DNA of 32,522 nt from Thermus caliditerrae (GCF_021462525.1 NZ_JAKEDT010000009.1:1-32522); one strand, 5' to 3'; positions 5,934 to 13,512 are shown, counted from the first letter of the stretch. A program made the numbers and translations. Notes: a model not told the origin generated them from the letters alone.

Positions 5934-8867
5934 ATGAGGAAATCGCTTCTGGCTCTAGCGGTGCTCTGGAGTATAGCCCTAGCTCAACCCTTAAAGGTGG
6001 CCATCCTCTGGCACCAGCACCAGCCCCCTTACGAGAACCCCGTCACCGGCCAGTACGAGGGCCCTTGGGTGCGGGCCCACGGGGTGAACGACTACCCCTG
6101 GATGGCCGAGGTGCTGAAGGAGTTCCCCGAGATCAAGGTCACCTTTGACTACACCTCCACCCTCCTCAAGCAGATTGGGGATTACCTCTCCGGCAAGGCC
6201 AAGGACGCCTATTGGCGGCTTTCGGAGAAGCCCCTTGGAGAGCTCACCCCCGAGGAGCGGGCCTTCATCGTGGACCACTTCTTTGACATCAACCCCCGCT
6301 TTGTGGAGAAAAGCCCCCGCTACCGGGAGCTCCAGGCCAAGAAGACTCGCGGCGAGGCTTTCTCTGACCAGGACCTCCAGGACCTCCGGGTGCTTTGGAA
6401 CCTCTACTGGATCAACGCCGACTACATCGAGCGCGACCCTGGGCTGAGGGCGCTTTACCGGAAGGACAGGGGCTTCACCCAGGAGGACGTGGACTATGTT
6501 CTGAGGAAGCACCTGGAGCTCATGGCCACCATCCTGCCCCTGCACAAGGAGCTCTGGGAGCGGGGGCAGATCGACCTCATCACCACCCCCTACTACCACC
6601 CCATCCTGCCCATCCTCTTGGACAAGGAAGCCATCCGCGAGTCCAACCCCGCCCTGAGTCTGCCCAAGGAGCCCATTGCCTGGCCCGAGGACGCGGCCTG
6701 GCAGGTGCGGGCGGGAAAGGAGTACTTCAAGACCCTTTTCGGCAAGGAACCCACAGGCATGTGGCCGCCCGAGGGGGCGGTGAGCCAGAAGGCCACGGAG
6801 CTCTACGCCCAGGAGGGAATCGGCTTCCTGGTGACGGACGAGGCCATCCTGGGCAAGAGCGGCTTTCCCGTCACCCCCGCCACCCTCACCCGCACCTACC
6901 ACGTGGAAAAGGGGGGCAGGCGGGTGGTCCTCTTCTTCCGCCACCGGGACCTCTCGGACCGCATCGGCTTCAGCTACAGCGGGATGCCAGCGGAAAAGGC
7001 GGTGGAGGACTTCATCGGCACCCTCTTGGAGATCCGCCGCCAGGTGATTGCGCAAAACCCCGAGGCCGTCCTCACCATTGCCCTGGATGGGGAGAACGCC
7101 TGGGAGAACTACCCCAACAATGGCAACGACTTCCGCCGCCTCCTCTACCGGCGCCTGAGCGAGGAGCAGAGGAAAGGCACCCTCAAGACCGTCCTCTTCT
7201 CCGAGCTTCTGGAAAAGCCCTCCCTCCCCATCGCCCGGTTGGGCACGGGGGGCTGGGCGGGGGACTTCGCCATGTGGGCGGGGGAGCCGGAGGAGAACGA
7301 AGCCTGGGACCGCCTGGCCCGGGCCCGGCAGGCGGTGCTGGCCTACAAGGAAGGGGGCGGGGACCCCAAGGTGGTGGAGAAGGCCATGGGCCTGATCTAC
7401 GCCGCCCAGGCTTCGGACTGGTTCTGGTGGTACGGCCAGGACACCGGCTTCCCCAACAACCCGCCCTTTGACGAGGCCTTCCGCGCCCTCCTCCAGGCGG
7501 TGTACCGCGCCCTGGGCCAGAAGCCTCCGGAGGAACTCTTCATCGCCGTGCGGCCCCCGGTGGCCCCCCAGGGCACTCCGGGCCGGGTGAAGCCCAACCT
7601 GGACGGCAAAGGGGAGGCGGAAGAGTGGAAGGGGGCCGCTTACTTGCCCGATGCCGACGGCACCACCATGCAGACCCAAGACGACCTCCTGAAAGGGATT
7701 TACCTGGGCTTTGACGAGCAGAACGTCTACCTGCGGGTGGACCTGCGGGACGGGGTGCGGGCCCAGGACCTCCTGGGCCAGGGCTACCGCCTGCACGTCT
7801 ACGCCACCACCCCCAGGGAAGAAGGGGGTGCGGCTTTCCCAGAAGGGGCGGAAATCTCCTTGGGCTTTCCCCTGCAGCAGCGGATCACCCTAGACCTGGA
7901 CCAGGTTCGGGAGGGGCAGGGGGTCTTGGTGCGGTACGCCTATCGGGAGGGGGCTTGGGTCTTGGCCAGCTCCCCCGCAGACCTGGCGGGCCGGCGGGCC
8001 TGGGTGGGGGAGGGGGTAGAGATGCGCATCCCCTACACCACCCTCAAGGCCGAGGCCGGGGATACCCTGCGCCTGGCGGTGGTGCTGGAAAAGGGAGGGC
8101 GGGTGCTGGACACCGCCCCCAACGGGAACCCCCTGGCCCTTAGCCTGCCTCAGCGCTTGGCAGGGAAGGAGGTGCTCCGTATCCCGGACCCGGCGGGCGA
8201 CGAGTATGGGCCCGGTACCTACACCTACCCCAAGGAAAGCGCCTTCGCCCCGTTCAAGGGCCTCTTTGACCTCTTGGAGATGCGCGTTCTGGATAGCGGG
8301 GCCACCTGGACCTTCGTTTTCACCTTCGGGGAGATGACCAACCCCTGGGGGGCCCCGGCGGGCTTCAGTCACCAGCTCATCAATGTGTATATCGACTTCA
8401 AAGAAGGCGGCCGCACCGACACCTTCGCTAAGGGGGCCAAGGTGGCCTTTGACCCAGAGCACCCCTGGGACCTCTTCCTGAAGGCGGCGGGCTGGCCCCA
8501 GTACGGGCAGCGGGTGGGCTTCCCGGACGGCACGGACACCGCCGACGGGGTGGTGGTGGCCAGCAACCCCGCCGACAAGCAGGTAATCCTGCAGCTGGAC
8601 AAAAAGCACTTCAACCCAGCCCCGGGGCAGAGGGTGTGTTTCTACGTCCTGGTGGGGAGCCAGGACGGCTACGGCCCGGACCACTTCCGGCCCGTGGGGC
8701 GGGAGGCGGGGCCTTGGAACCTGGGCGGAGCGGCGGGGGAGGACGCGCCCTTGGTGGTGGACTACCTTTGGCCGGAGAAGGGGGCGCAGGAGGCCATGCT
8801 TTCCCAGTACGGCGGCGGGAGGTACGCGGTGCTCAAGCCCTACTGCCTCACCTGGCCCGCCCCCTGA
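5934..8867 (+). CDS. Secreted GH57 amylopullulanase-type glycoside hydrolase with C-terminal glucodextranase-like domains
   Basis: A 977-residue secreted enzyme. MRKSLLALAVLWSIALA is the signal peptide. The GH57 catalytic region covers about 20-535: HQHQPP at 27-32 is conserved region 1, E280 in MWPPEGAVS fits the nucleophile and D385 in ALDGEN fits the acid/base, by analogy with archaeal amylopullulanases. A DOMON-like beta domain spans about 550-730. The tail from about 747 (DPAGDEYGPGTYTYP) matches the calcium-binding domain of glucodextranases and amylopullulanases. GH57 members of this form cut alpha-1,4 and often alpha-1,6 glucan links; exact specificity needs assay. No S-layer anchor is seen, so the enzyme may be free or held by its neighbours. 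AGGAGGT is placed 4 nt before the ATG at 5934; an out-of-frame ATG at 5930 is ignored. It is the last gene of the operon. Confidence 0.92.
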   Translation: MRKSLLALAVLWSIALAQPLKVAILWHQHQPPYENPVTGQYEGPWVRAHGVNDYPWMAEVLKEFPEIKVTFDYTSTLLKQIGDYLSGKAKDAYWRLSEKPLGELTPEERAFIVDHFFDINPRFVEKSPRYRELQAKKTRGEAFSDQDLQDLRVLWNLYWINADYIERDPGLRALYRKDRGFTQEDVDYVLRKHLELMATILPLHKELWERGQIDLITTPYYHPILPILLDKEAIRESNPALSLPKEPIAWPEDAAWQVRAGKEYFKTLFGKEPTGMWPPEGAVSQKATELYAQEGIGFLVTDEAILGKSGFPVTPATLTRTYHVEKGGRRVVLFFRHRDLSDRIGFSYSGMPAEKAVEDFIGTLLEIRRQVIAQNPEAVLTIALDGENAWENYPNNGNDFRRLLYRRLSEEQRKGTLKTVLFSELLEKPSLPIARLGTGGWAGDFAMWAGEPEENEAWDRLARARQAVLAYKEGGGDPKVVEKAMGLIYAAQASDWFWWYGQDTGFPNNPPFDEAFRALLQAVYRALGQKPPEELFIAVRPPVAPQGTPGRVKPNLDGKGEAEEWKGAAYLPDADGTTMQTQDDLLKGIYLGFDEQNVYLRVDLRDGVRAQDLLGQGYRLHVYATTPREEGGAAFPEGAEISLGFPLQQRITLDLDQVREGQGVLVRYAYREGAWVLASSPADLAGRRAWVGEGVEMRIPYTTLKAEAGDTLRLAVVLEKGGRVLDTAPNGNPLALSLPQRLAGKEVLRIPDPAGDEYGPGTYTYPKESAFAPFKGLFDLLEMRVLDSGATWTFVFTFGEMTNPWGAPAGFSHQLINVYIDFKEGGRTDTFAKGAKVAFDPEHPWDLFLKAAGWPQYGQRVGFPDGTDTADGVVVASNPADKQVILQLDKKHFNPAPGQRVCFYVLVGSQDGYGPDHFRPVGREAGPWNLGGAAGEDAPLVVDYLWPEKGAQEAMLSQYGGGRYAVLKPYCLTWPAP

Positions 8868-8887
8868 AAGCTCCTTAAGAAAGCCTC

Positions 8888-8912
8888 TACCCCGGGAAGC
8901 TCCCCCGGGGTA
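8888..8912 (+). terminator. Perfect 9-bp hairpin after the amylopullulanase gene
   Basis: TACCCCGGG at 8888-8896 and CCCGGGGTA at 8904-8912 are exact reverse complements around a 7-nt loop. The hairpin lies 20 nt after the operon's last stop. It has no T-run, as is common in GC-rich genomes, and its right arm ends inside the -10 box of the next gene. Confidence 0.55.
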
Positions 8913-8916
8913 GACT
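8911..8916 (+). promoter_or_regulatory. -10 box TAGACT, leaderless start of the zinc-ribbon gene
   Basis: TAGACT, then 6 nt, then the ATG at 8923, with no Shine-Dalgarno sequence between. Its first two bases are the end of the terminator hairpin, so the end of one unit and the start of the next overlap. Confidence 0.5.
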
Positions 8917-8922
8917 GGCTTT

Positions 8923-9612
8923 ATGGAACCGGGCCTCGGTCAGGGTTCAAGCGCTGACCTTGCGGCCGCCTTTCACTACGTGGAGCGCCTCCTTTTCGGG
9001 GACATGGAGCGCCCCGGCCTCACCCTCTACGACCTGGAGCGCTTGGTGGGCTACCCCGCCAAGGGGGACGGCCCCTTGAGCTATACCCTGCCCCGCACCA
9101 AGAGCCTTTCCGGGGTGCAGGGGGTGCGCCTTTACTACTATCCCCGGGACCCAAACCTCCAGCTCATCGTGGAGATCGAGGACCGGGAGGGCCGGAAGCA
9201 CCTTAGGCACTTCCGCTGGAATGGGTTCACCTGGGAGGTGCCCGAAGGGGGGAAAGGGGACCTGCGGAGCACGGAGGAGACCCTGGGGCTCGTGCAGGTG
9301 GGGGAGGACTATTTCCTGGGCTTTCCCCGGGAGGAGGCCATGGAGTTGGAGAAGGCGGTGCGCCGGGGCGAGGCCTTGGGCGCCAAGTACCTTCTTTGTC
9401 CCCGGTGCGGGAGCCGGGTGTTTTACGCCCCCTCCGTGCGGCCGGCCCAGGTGGCCTGCCCCAAGTGCGGCAACGCCACCTTGCTTTTCAAGACCCTTTC
9501 TGGGGGAGAGGCACCCAAGGACCCCCTCGAGGCCCTGGCGGAGGAGCAGCGGGCCCTGCGCAAGGCTATCGAGGAACTCACCGCCTACCTGAAGCGCAAG
9601 CTAGGCCCCTAA
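8923..9612 (+). CDS. Conserved-type hypothetical protein with a C-terminal zinc ribbon and coiled coil
   Basis: A 229-residue cytoplasmic protein I cannot assign to a named family. The first 150 residues are a mixed alpha/beta region rich in charged and aromatic residues, without a motif I know. C159/C162 (CPRCG) and C179/C182 (CPKCG) form a rubredoxin-like zinc ribbon. The last 35 residues are an acidic-basic helix likely to form a coiled coil (LAEEQRALRKAIEELTAYLK). It stands alone between a terminator-like hairpin and a convergent Nudix gene, and the ATG is leaderless. Nucleic-acid or protein binding through the ribbon is possible but not shown. Confidence 0.75.
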   Translation: MEPGLGQGSSADLAAAFHYVERLLFGDMERPGLTLYDLERLVGYPAKGDGPLSYTLPRTKSLSGVQGVRLYYYPRDPNLQLIVEIEDREGRKHLRHFRWNGFTWEVPEGGKGDLRSTEETLGLVQVGEDYFLGFPREEAMELEKAVRRGEALGAKYLLCPRCGSRVFYAPSVRPAQVACPKCGNATLLFKTLSGGEAPKDPLEALAEEQRALRKAIEELTAYLKRKLGP

Positions 9613-9696
9613 GTCCCCTTTGCCGCTGACCCCTTCGCTCCTCTTCCGGAATCCGAGGCCATGCCCCATGCGGACCAGATCCGCGGGGGGTGGCCT

Positions 9697-10164
9697 TCAA
9701 ACCCGGGTGCCCGGCTGGCCCCAGCCGGTGTAGGCGTAAAACCGCCCCCGTTCCCCCGCCAGGTAGTCCAAGAGGGGTTCCTGCAGGGGGCGGTGGCCCT
9801 GAAGCCTTGCCGCCACCTCCTCTGGGGTGAAGAAGCGGGCCTCCACGATGTGGCCGTCGGGGTCGCGGGGGTTTAAAAGACCCTCGTAGCTGGCCTTGAA
9901 GGCCATGGCCAGGGTGCGCTCGTTCTTGCGGCGGTCCTCCACCTGGATTACGTAGGCCAGGTGCTCGATGGACTTTACCTTGAGGCCCGTCTCCTCCCGC
10001 ACCTCTCGCACCAGGGCCTCCAGGACGGTTTCCCCCGGCTCCACCGTGCCCCCGGGGAGGGTGTAGCGCACCTGGCCCCGCCGGCCCCAGTCGTTACCCA
10101 CCAGGAGCACCCGCCCCTGGCGGTCCAGGAGGATGGCCGCCACCACCAGGATTTCGCGGCGCAT
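9697..10164 (-). CDS. Nudix hydrolase
   Basis: A 155-residue hydrolase for nucleoside-diphosphate-linked substrates. The Nudix signature is complete (GX5EX7REUXEEXGU), running from GGTVEPGETVLEAL to REVREETGL at about residues 38-61, with the metal-binding glutamates in REVREE. Substrate is not predictable; Thermus has many Nudix enzymes. It sits directly after prfA. The prfA stop overlaps its start as TGATG, and a GTG one codon upstream (10167) would give a 4-nt overlap instead, so translation is coupled in either case. The last codons contain an 8-bp perfect inverted repeat (9711-9728). The gap to the convergent zinc-ribbon gene is 84 nt and shows nothing else. Confidence 0.9.
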   Translation of the reverse strand: MRREILVVAAILLDRQGRVLLVGNDWGRRGQVRYTLPGGTVEPGETVLEALVREVREETGLKVKSIEHLAYVIQVEDRRKNERTLAMAFKASYEGLLNPRDPDGHIVEARFFTPEEVAARLQGHRPLQEPLLDYLAGERGRFYAYTGWGQPGTRV

Positions 10165-11228
10165 CACGCTTCCGTCATGGCCTCCAGCTGGCGCTCCTGG
10201 TCGGCCCGCTTGAGGGCCTCGAGAAGGGGCTGGAGGTGCCCCGAGAGGACGCCCTCGAGGTCGTGGGTGGTGAAGCCGATGCGGTGGTCCGTGACCCGGG
10301 ACTGGGGGAAGTTGTAGGTGCGGATCTTCTCCGAGCGCTCCCCGGTGCCGATCTGGGCCAGGCGGGTCTGGCGGAGCTTCTCCGCCTCCTCTGCCCGCCG
10401 CATCTCCAGGAGGCGGCTACGCAGGATCATGAGGGCCTTCTCCCGGTTCTTGATCTGGCTCCTAGAGTCCTGGCAGGTGACCATGATGCCCGTGGGCAGG
10501 TGCACCACCCGCACGGCGCTATCGGTGGTGTTCACCCCCTGGCCCCCTGGTCCCGAGGCCCGCATCACGTCGATGCGCACCTCGTCCATGTTGAGCTGGA
10601 AGTCGGCCTCCTCCGCCTTGGGCAAAACCGCCACCGTGGCCGTGGAGGTGTGGATGCGCCCCTGGGTTTCCGTGGCGGGCACCCGTTGCACCCGGTGGAC
10701 CCCGCTTTCGTACTTGAAGGTGCCGTAGGCCCCGGGGCCCCGCACCTCAAAGACCACCTTGGAGAAGCCGCCCAGGTCCGTGGGGTTGGAGTCCAGGACC
10801 TCGGTCTCGTAGCCCATCTCCTCGGCGAAGCGCAGGTACATCTCCAGGAGGTCCCGGGCGAAGAGGGCGGCCTCCTCCCCCCCGGTGCCGGCGCGGATCT
10901 CCACGATGGCGTCCCGCTGGTCCATGGGATCTTTGGGGAGGAGATGGCGCTCAAGCTCCTTCTCCAGCACCCCCTTGCGGGCCTCGAGGGCCTCCTTCTC
11001 CGCTTTGGCCACCTCCCGCAACTCGGGGTCTTCCAGGAGGCCTTCCACCCCCTCCAGGTCCTGGAGCACCTTGCGGTATTCCCGGATGAGGGCGATCACC
11101 TCCCCCATCTCCGCATAGCGCCGGGAAAGGGCTTGGTAGCGCTTCTGGTCCTTGAGGACCTCGGGATCCGCGAGGAGCGCTTCCAGCTCCCGGTACTCTT
11201 CTTCCAGCCGTGCAAGCTTATCTAGCAT
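10164..11228 (-). CDS. prfA: Peptide chain release factor 1
   Basis: RF1 of 354 residues, full length for the family. It ends translation at UAA and UAG. The codon-reading tripeptide PAT is at 184-186 (RVPATETQGR). RF2 would have SPF there. The catalytic GGQ is at 228-230 in ASGPGGQGVN; its glutamine reaches the peptidyl transferase centre and is normally methylated by PrmC, which is not in this window. The N-terminal coiled coil and the IRAGTGGEEA stretch (111-120) are also typical. A GAGG Shine-Dalgarno-like element lies just before the ATG, unlike the leaderless neighbours. It diverges from the ZIP transporter gene with about 65 nt between the starts and is followed by an overlapping Nudix gene. 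Confidence 0.97.
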   Translation of the reverse strand: MLDKLARLEEEYRELEALLADPEVLKDQKRYQALSRRYAEMGEVIALIREYRKVLQDLEGVEGLLEDPELREVAKAEKEALEARKGVLEKELERHLLPKDPMDQRDAIVEIRAGTGGEEAALFARDLLEMYLRFAEEMGYETEVLDSNPTDLGGFSKVVFEVRGPGAYGTFKYESGVHRVQRVPATETQGRIHTSTATVAVLPKAEEADFQLNMDEVRIDVMRASGPGGQGVNTTDSAVRVVHLPTGIMVTCQDSRSQIKNREKALMILRSRLLEMRRAEEAEKLRQTRLAQIGTGERSEKIRTYNFPQSRVTDHRIGFTTHDLEGVLSGHLQPLLEALKRADQERQLEAMTEA

Positions 11229-11257
11229 ACCTTACCTCAGGATACCCCAAGGCGGCC

Positions 11258-11286
11258 TTGCGTTTGGATTTAGGCATCCCTAAACT
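11258..11286 (+). promoter_or_regulatory. Promoter of the ZIP transporter gene (TTGCGT - 17 nt - TAAACT)
   Basis: TTGCGT at 11258-11263, a 17-nt spacer and TAAACT at 11281-11286, then 7 nt to a GTG at 11294. Both boxes and the spacing fit a sigma-70 promoter. This is the best -35/-10 pair in the window and it decides the start codon of the downstream gene. Confidence 0.6.
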
Positions 11287-11293
11287 AAAGCCC

Positions 11294-12088
11294 GTGACAC
11301 CGCCCCTCCTCTACGCCCTCTTGGGGGGCCTCTTCACCTGGGGCCTCACCGCGGTGGGGGCGGCCAGCATCTTCCTAGCCCGGGAACCCAGCCGTAAGCT
11401 CTTGGACGCCCTTTTGGGCTTCGCCGCGGGCGTGATGCTGGCGGCCAGCGTCTTTTCCCTGCTCCTGCCCGGCATGGAGATGGCCCAGGCCCAGGGCATG
11501 GTCCCCTGGGTGCCCGCGGTGGTGGGCTTTCTTCTGGGGGGCGGCCTCCTCCGCCTGCTGGACCGCTTTCTGCCCCACGTCCACCTGGACCCCGGAGCCC
11601 AGGAGGAGGGCCTGCACACCCAGTGGCGGCGCACCACTTTGCTCATCCTGGCCATCACCCTGCACAACTTCCCCGAGGGGCTGGCCGTGGGGGTGGCCTT
11701 TGGGGCGGTGGGGCTGGACCCCACGGGGGCAGCTACCCTGGGTGGAGCCATAGCCTTGGCGGTGGGCATCGGCCTGCAGAACCTGCCCGAGGGCTTGGCC
11801 GTGGCCTGGCCCCTGCGGCGGGCGGGGCTTCCCCCGGGGCGGGCCTGGTTTTACGGGCAGCTTTCGGCCATCGTGGAGCCCATCGGGGCGGTCTTGGGAG
11901 CGGTCTTGGTGGCCCAGATGCTCGCCCTCTTGCCCTACCTCATGGCCCTGGCCGCGGGGGCCATGGTTTTCGTCATTGTGGAGGAGGTCATCCCGGAAAG
12001 CCAGGCCGAGGGCAACGGAGACCTCTCCACCTTCGGGGTCATGACGGGCTTCGCCCTGATGATGGCCTTGGACGTGGCCTTGGGGTAG
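11294..12088 (+). CDS. ZIP family divalent metal transporter (GufA-like)
   Basis: A 264-residue inner-membrane carrier, predicted to import zinc or related divalent cations. About eight hydrophobic segments are visible. The metal-site motifs of ZIP helices 4 and 5 are present: HNFPEGLAVGVAFG and QNLPEGLAVA. Glutamine replaces the usual histidine of the second motif, as in GufA-type members. A histidine and acidic loop (PHVHLDPGAQEEG) lies between helices 3 and 4. I chose the GTG at 11294 because it sits 7 nt after TAAACT and starts directly before the first membrane helix; the frame stays open upstream to 11210, but that part overlaps prfA's start and is not membrane-like. It converges on the small EF-loop protein with only 3 nt between the stops. 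Confidence 0.88.
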   Translation: MTPPLLYALLGGLFTWGLTAVGAASIFLAREPSRKLLDALLGFAAGVMLAASVFSLLLPGMEMAQAQGMVPWVPAVVGFLLGGGLLRLLDRFLPHVHLDPGAQEEGLHTQWRRTTLLILAITLHNFPEGLAVGVAFGAVGLDPTGAATLGGAIALAVGIGLQNLPEGLAVAWPLRRAGLPPGRAWFYGQLSAIVEPIGAVLGAVLVAQMLALLPYLMALAAGAMVFVIVEEVIPESQAEGNGDLSTFGVMTGFALMMALDVALG

Positions 12089-12091
12089 GGT

Positions 12092-12418
12092 TCAGGCGTC
12101 CTTGCCCAGGCGCTCCCTTAGGAGGCGGGCCGCCTCCTCGGCCTTGGCCTTGGCGGTTTCCGCGGCCTTCTTGGCCGACTCGGAAAGGGCCTTCAGCCGG
12201 TGGGGGATGCCGTCTTGGTCCTGGTCCAGCTCCGCCAGGCGGGCCTTGGCCTCCTCCAGGGCCTTCTTGGCCTCCTCGAGGGCCTTTTCCACCACATCGG
12301 GCTTCCCATCCTTGTCCTGGTCCAGCCTTTCCCTAACCTCCTGGACCCGCTTTTCGGCTTCTTCCGCCGCCAAGGGCACCGCCTCTTTGGCTTTCTGCAA
12401 AAATCCCTTGAAAGCCAA
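12092..12418 (-). CDS. Small helical protein with two calcium-loop-like DxDxDG motifs
   Basis: A 108-residue hydrophilic, highly charged protein without a signal peptide or membrane helix. Two motifs resemble the calcium loops of EF hands or dockerins: D33-x-D35-x-D37-G with D41 in DQDKDGKPD, and D65-x-D67-x-D69-G with H73 in DQDQDGIPH. Long Ala/Glu/Lys helices surround them (about 1-32, 43-64, 76-108), so a coiled coil with inserted loops is likely. The start is a TTG with GGGAG upstream. It follows the SCO gene by 12 nt on the same strand, so it may be the third gene of the copper-chaperone unit. Calcium binding is inferred, and I do not know a function. Confidence 0.75.
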   Translation of the reverse strand: MAFKGFLQKAKEAVPLAAEEAEKRVQEVRERLDQDKDGKPDVVEKALEEAKKALEEAKARLAELDQDQDGIPHRLKALSESAKKAAETAKAKAEEAARLLRERLGKDA

Positions 12419-12430
12419 GGTAGCTCCCGC

Positions 12431-13021
12431 TTAGAGCAACGCCCGAAGGTCGGCAACCACCCGCTGGGTTTCCTCCACCTTGTCGGGGCTGAAGAGGAGG
12501 ACCAGCTTCCCCTCCAGAACGACAAAAGTGGTGGCGGTGTGGTCCACCAGGTACTCCCCGGGTCCCCGGTACTGGCTCTTTTGGTAGTAGACCCCGAAGG
12601 TGCGGGCCACCTCTTGGATGGTCTCCGGGCTCCCCGTGAGGCCCAGGAAGCGGGGGTGGAACCCCTTGGCGTACTGGTCGGCGATCTCCGGGGTGTCCCG
12701 CTCGGGGTCCACGCTGATGAAGACCACCTGGACCCGGTTTTGCTCCTCTGGGGAGAGCGCCTCGTAGGCCCGCTTCAGGGCCAGCATGGTGGTGGGGCAG
12801 ACGTCGGGGCAGTGCACGTAGCCGAAGAAGATGAGGACCAGCTTGCCCCGCATCTCCCCAAGGCGCACGGGGCCGCTGGGGCTTTGCAGGAGGAAGTCCA
12901 CGGGCTTGGGGTTGAGGAGCCTTGTGCCGTAGAAGCTGTGGGAACCCTTGGGCAGAAGCCAGTAGGCCAGGCCCACCAGGGCCAGCACCGCCAGAACGGG
13001 TACAAGCAGTTTCCCTTTCAT
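12431..13021 (-). CDS. SCO1/SenC/PrrC-type copper chaperone
   Basis: A 196-residue protein with one N-terminal membrane anchor (LLVPVLAVLALVGLAYWLL) and a periplasmic thioredoxin fold. The copper-site residues of SCO proteins are present: C71 and C75 in CPDVC, and H161 in VDHTATTFV. SCO proteins help build the CuA centre of cytochrome oxidases; in T. thermophilus a Sco-PCuAC pair acts on the CuA site of the ba3 oxidase, and this pair has the same order. The ATG overlaps the PCuAC stop by 4 nt (ATGA), so the two are translated together. Proximity to nos accessory genes makes the CuA site of a nitrous-oxide reductase another possible target. Confidence 0.92.
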   Translation of the reverse strand: MKGKLLVPVLAVLALVGLAYWLLPKGSHSFYGTRLLNPKPVDFLLQSPSGPVRLGEMRGKLVLIFFGYVHCPDVCPTTMLALKRAYEALSPEEQNRVQVVFISVDPERDTPEIADQYAKGFHPRFLGLTGSPETIQEVARTFGVYYQKSQYRGPGEYLVDHTATTFVVLEGKLVLLFSPDKVEETQRVVADLRALL

Positions 13022-13431
13022 CGCATTTCCACCGGTAGGCTCACCTTGAGCCGGGTGCCGTCGGCGAACCTCAGGGTGAGCTCCACCTTTTCCCCGGCCT
13101 TTAGGGGGCGCTTAAGCCCCTCCAGCATGAGGTGGTACTTGCCGGGGCGGAACTCCACCTTGCTCCTCGGGGGGATGTCCACGTAGGGCAGAGGGCGCAT
13201 CCCCAAAACCACCTGGCCCCCGCGCACCTCCCGCTGGTCGCGGTGCAGGGAAACCCTCTGGGCCACGGGGGTTTCCGCGCCCACCAGGCGCAGGGCGGCG
13301 TTGCCCGGGTTTTCCAGCGTGAAGTAGGCGGCGGTATCTTTCACCACCGGGGGCACCAGGCGCACCCAGCCTGAAAGGAGGGCGGGCTGGGCGAAAGCGG
13401 CCATCGCCAGTAGGGGGAGGAGAAACCTCAC
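13018..13431 (-). CDS. PCuAC-type periplasmic Cu(I) chaperone
   Basis: A 137-residue secreted protein with a short signal (MRFLLPLLAMAAFA). The copper ligands fit the family: H63, M78, then H100 and M102, the last three spaced M-x21-H-x-M exactly as in PCuAC proteins. The protein is a compact cupredoxin-like sandwich that hands Cu(I) to CuA sites or to SCO. The GTG start lies 7 nt after TAGGCT on the minus strand and has no Shine-Dalgarno sequence, so it is likely leaderless. A G/C inverted repeat at 13449-13461 sits just upstream of that box where an operator would be. It is the first gene of the SCO unit and diverges from nosD. Confidence 0.92.
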   Translation of the reverse strand: MRFLLPLLAMAAFAQPALLSGWVRLVPPVVKDTAAYFTLENPGNAALRLVGAETPVAQRVSLHRDQREVRGGQVVLGMRPLPYVDIPPRSKVEFRPGKYHLMLEGLKRPLKAGEKVELTLRFADGTRLKVSLPVEMR

Positions 13432-13438
13432 GCCCCCT

Positions 13439-13444
13439 AGCCTA
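13439..13444 (-). promoter_or_regulatory. -10 box TAGGCT of the PCuAC-SCO unit
   Basis: Minus strand TAGGCT, 7 nt, then the GTG start at 13431. No -35 element is evident at the usual distance. Confidence 0.45.
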
Positions 13445-13448
13445 CCAG

Positions 13449-13461
13449 AGGGGCACCCCCT
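13449..13461. promoter_or_regulatory. Inverted repeat AGGGG-CAC-CCCCT in the PCuAC/nosD intergenic region
   Basis: A 5-bp perfect inverted repeat with a 3-nt centre lies 4 nt upstream of the PCuAC -10 box. G-tract/C-tract repeats of this kind are typical of CsoR-family operators, and a CsoR/CstR-type gene is in the window at 22557. In a GC-rich genome chance is a real alternative. Confidence 0.3.
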
Positions 13462-13499
13462 GCTTCCAGGGAAAGTACAAATGTCCTTACGCCCCCATC

Positions 13500-13505
13500 T
13501 ACCTT
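13500..13505 (+). promoter_or_regulatory. -10-like TACCTT upstream of nosD
   Basis: TACCTT, then 7 nt, then the ATG at 13513, matching the leaderless spacing seen elsewhere. No Shine-Dalgarno sequence intervenes. The -35 region is not recognisable. Confidence 0.4.
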
Positions 13506-13512
13506 GGGGCTA

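Noticed and set aside
5991-7796. Minus-strand open frame of 601 codons opposite the GH57 gene
   Set aside because: The plus strand encodes a complete GH57 enzyme with catalytic motifs; the antisense frame lacks any recognisable domain or start signal.
9711-9728. Perfect 8-bp inverted repeat CCGGCTGG-CC-CCAGCCGG as a terminator
   Set aside because: It lies within the final codons of the Nudix gene and has no T-run. In a GC-rich coding region such a repeat may be chance.
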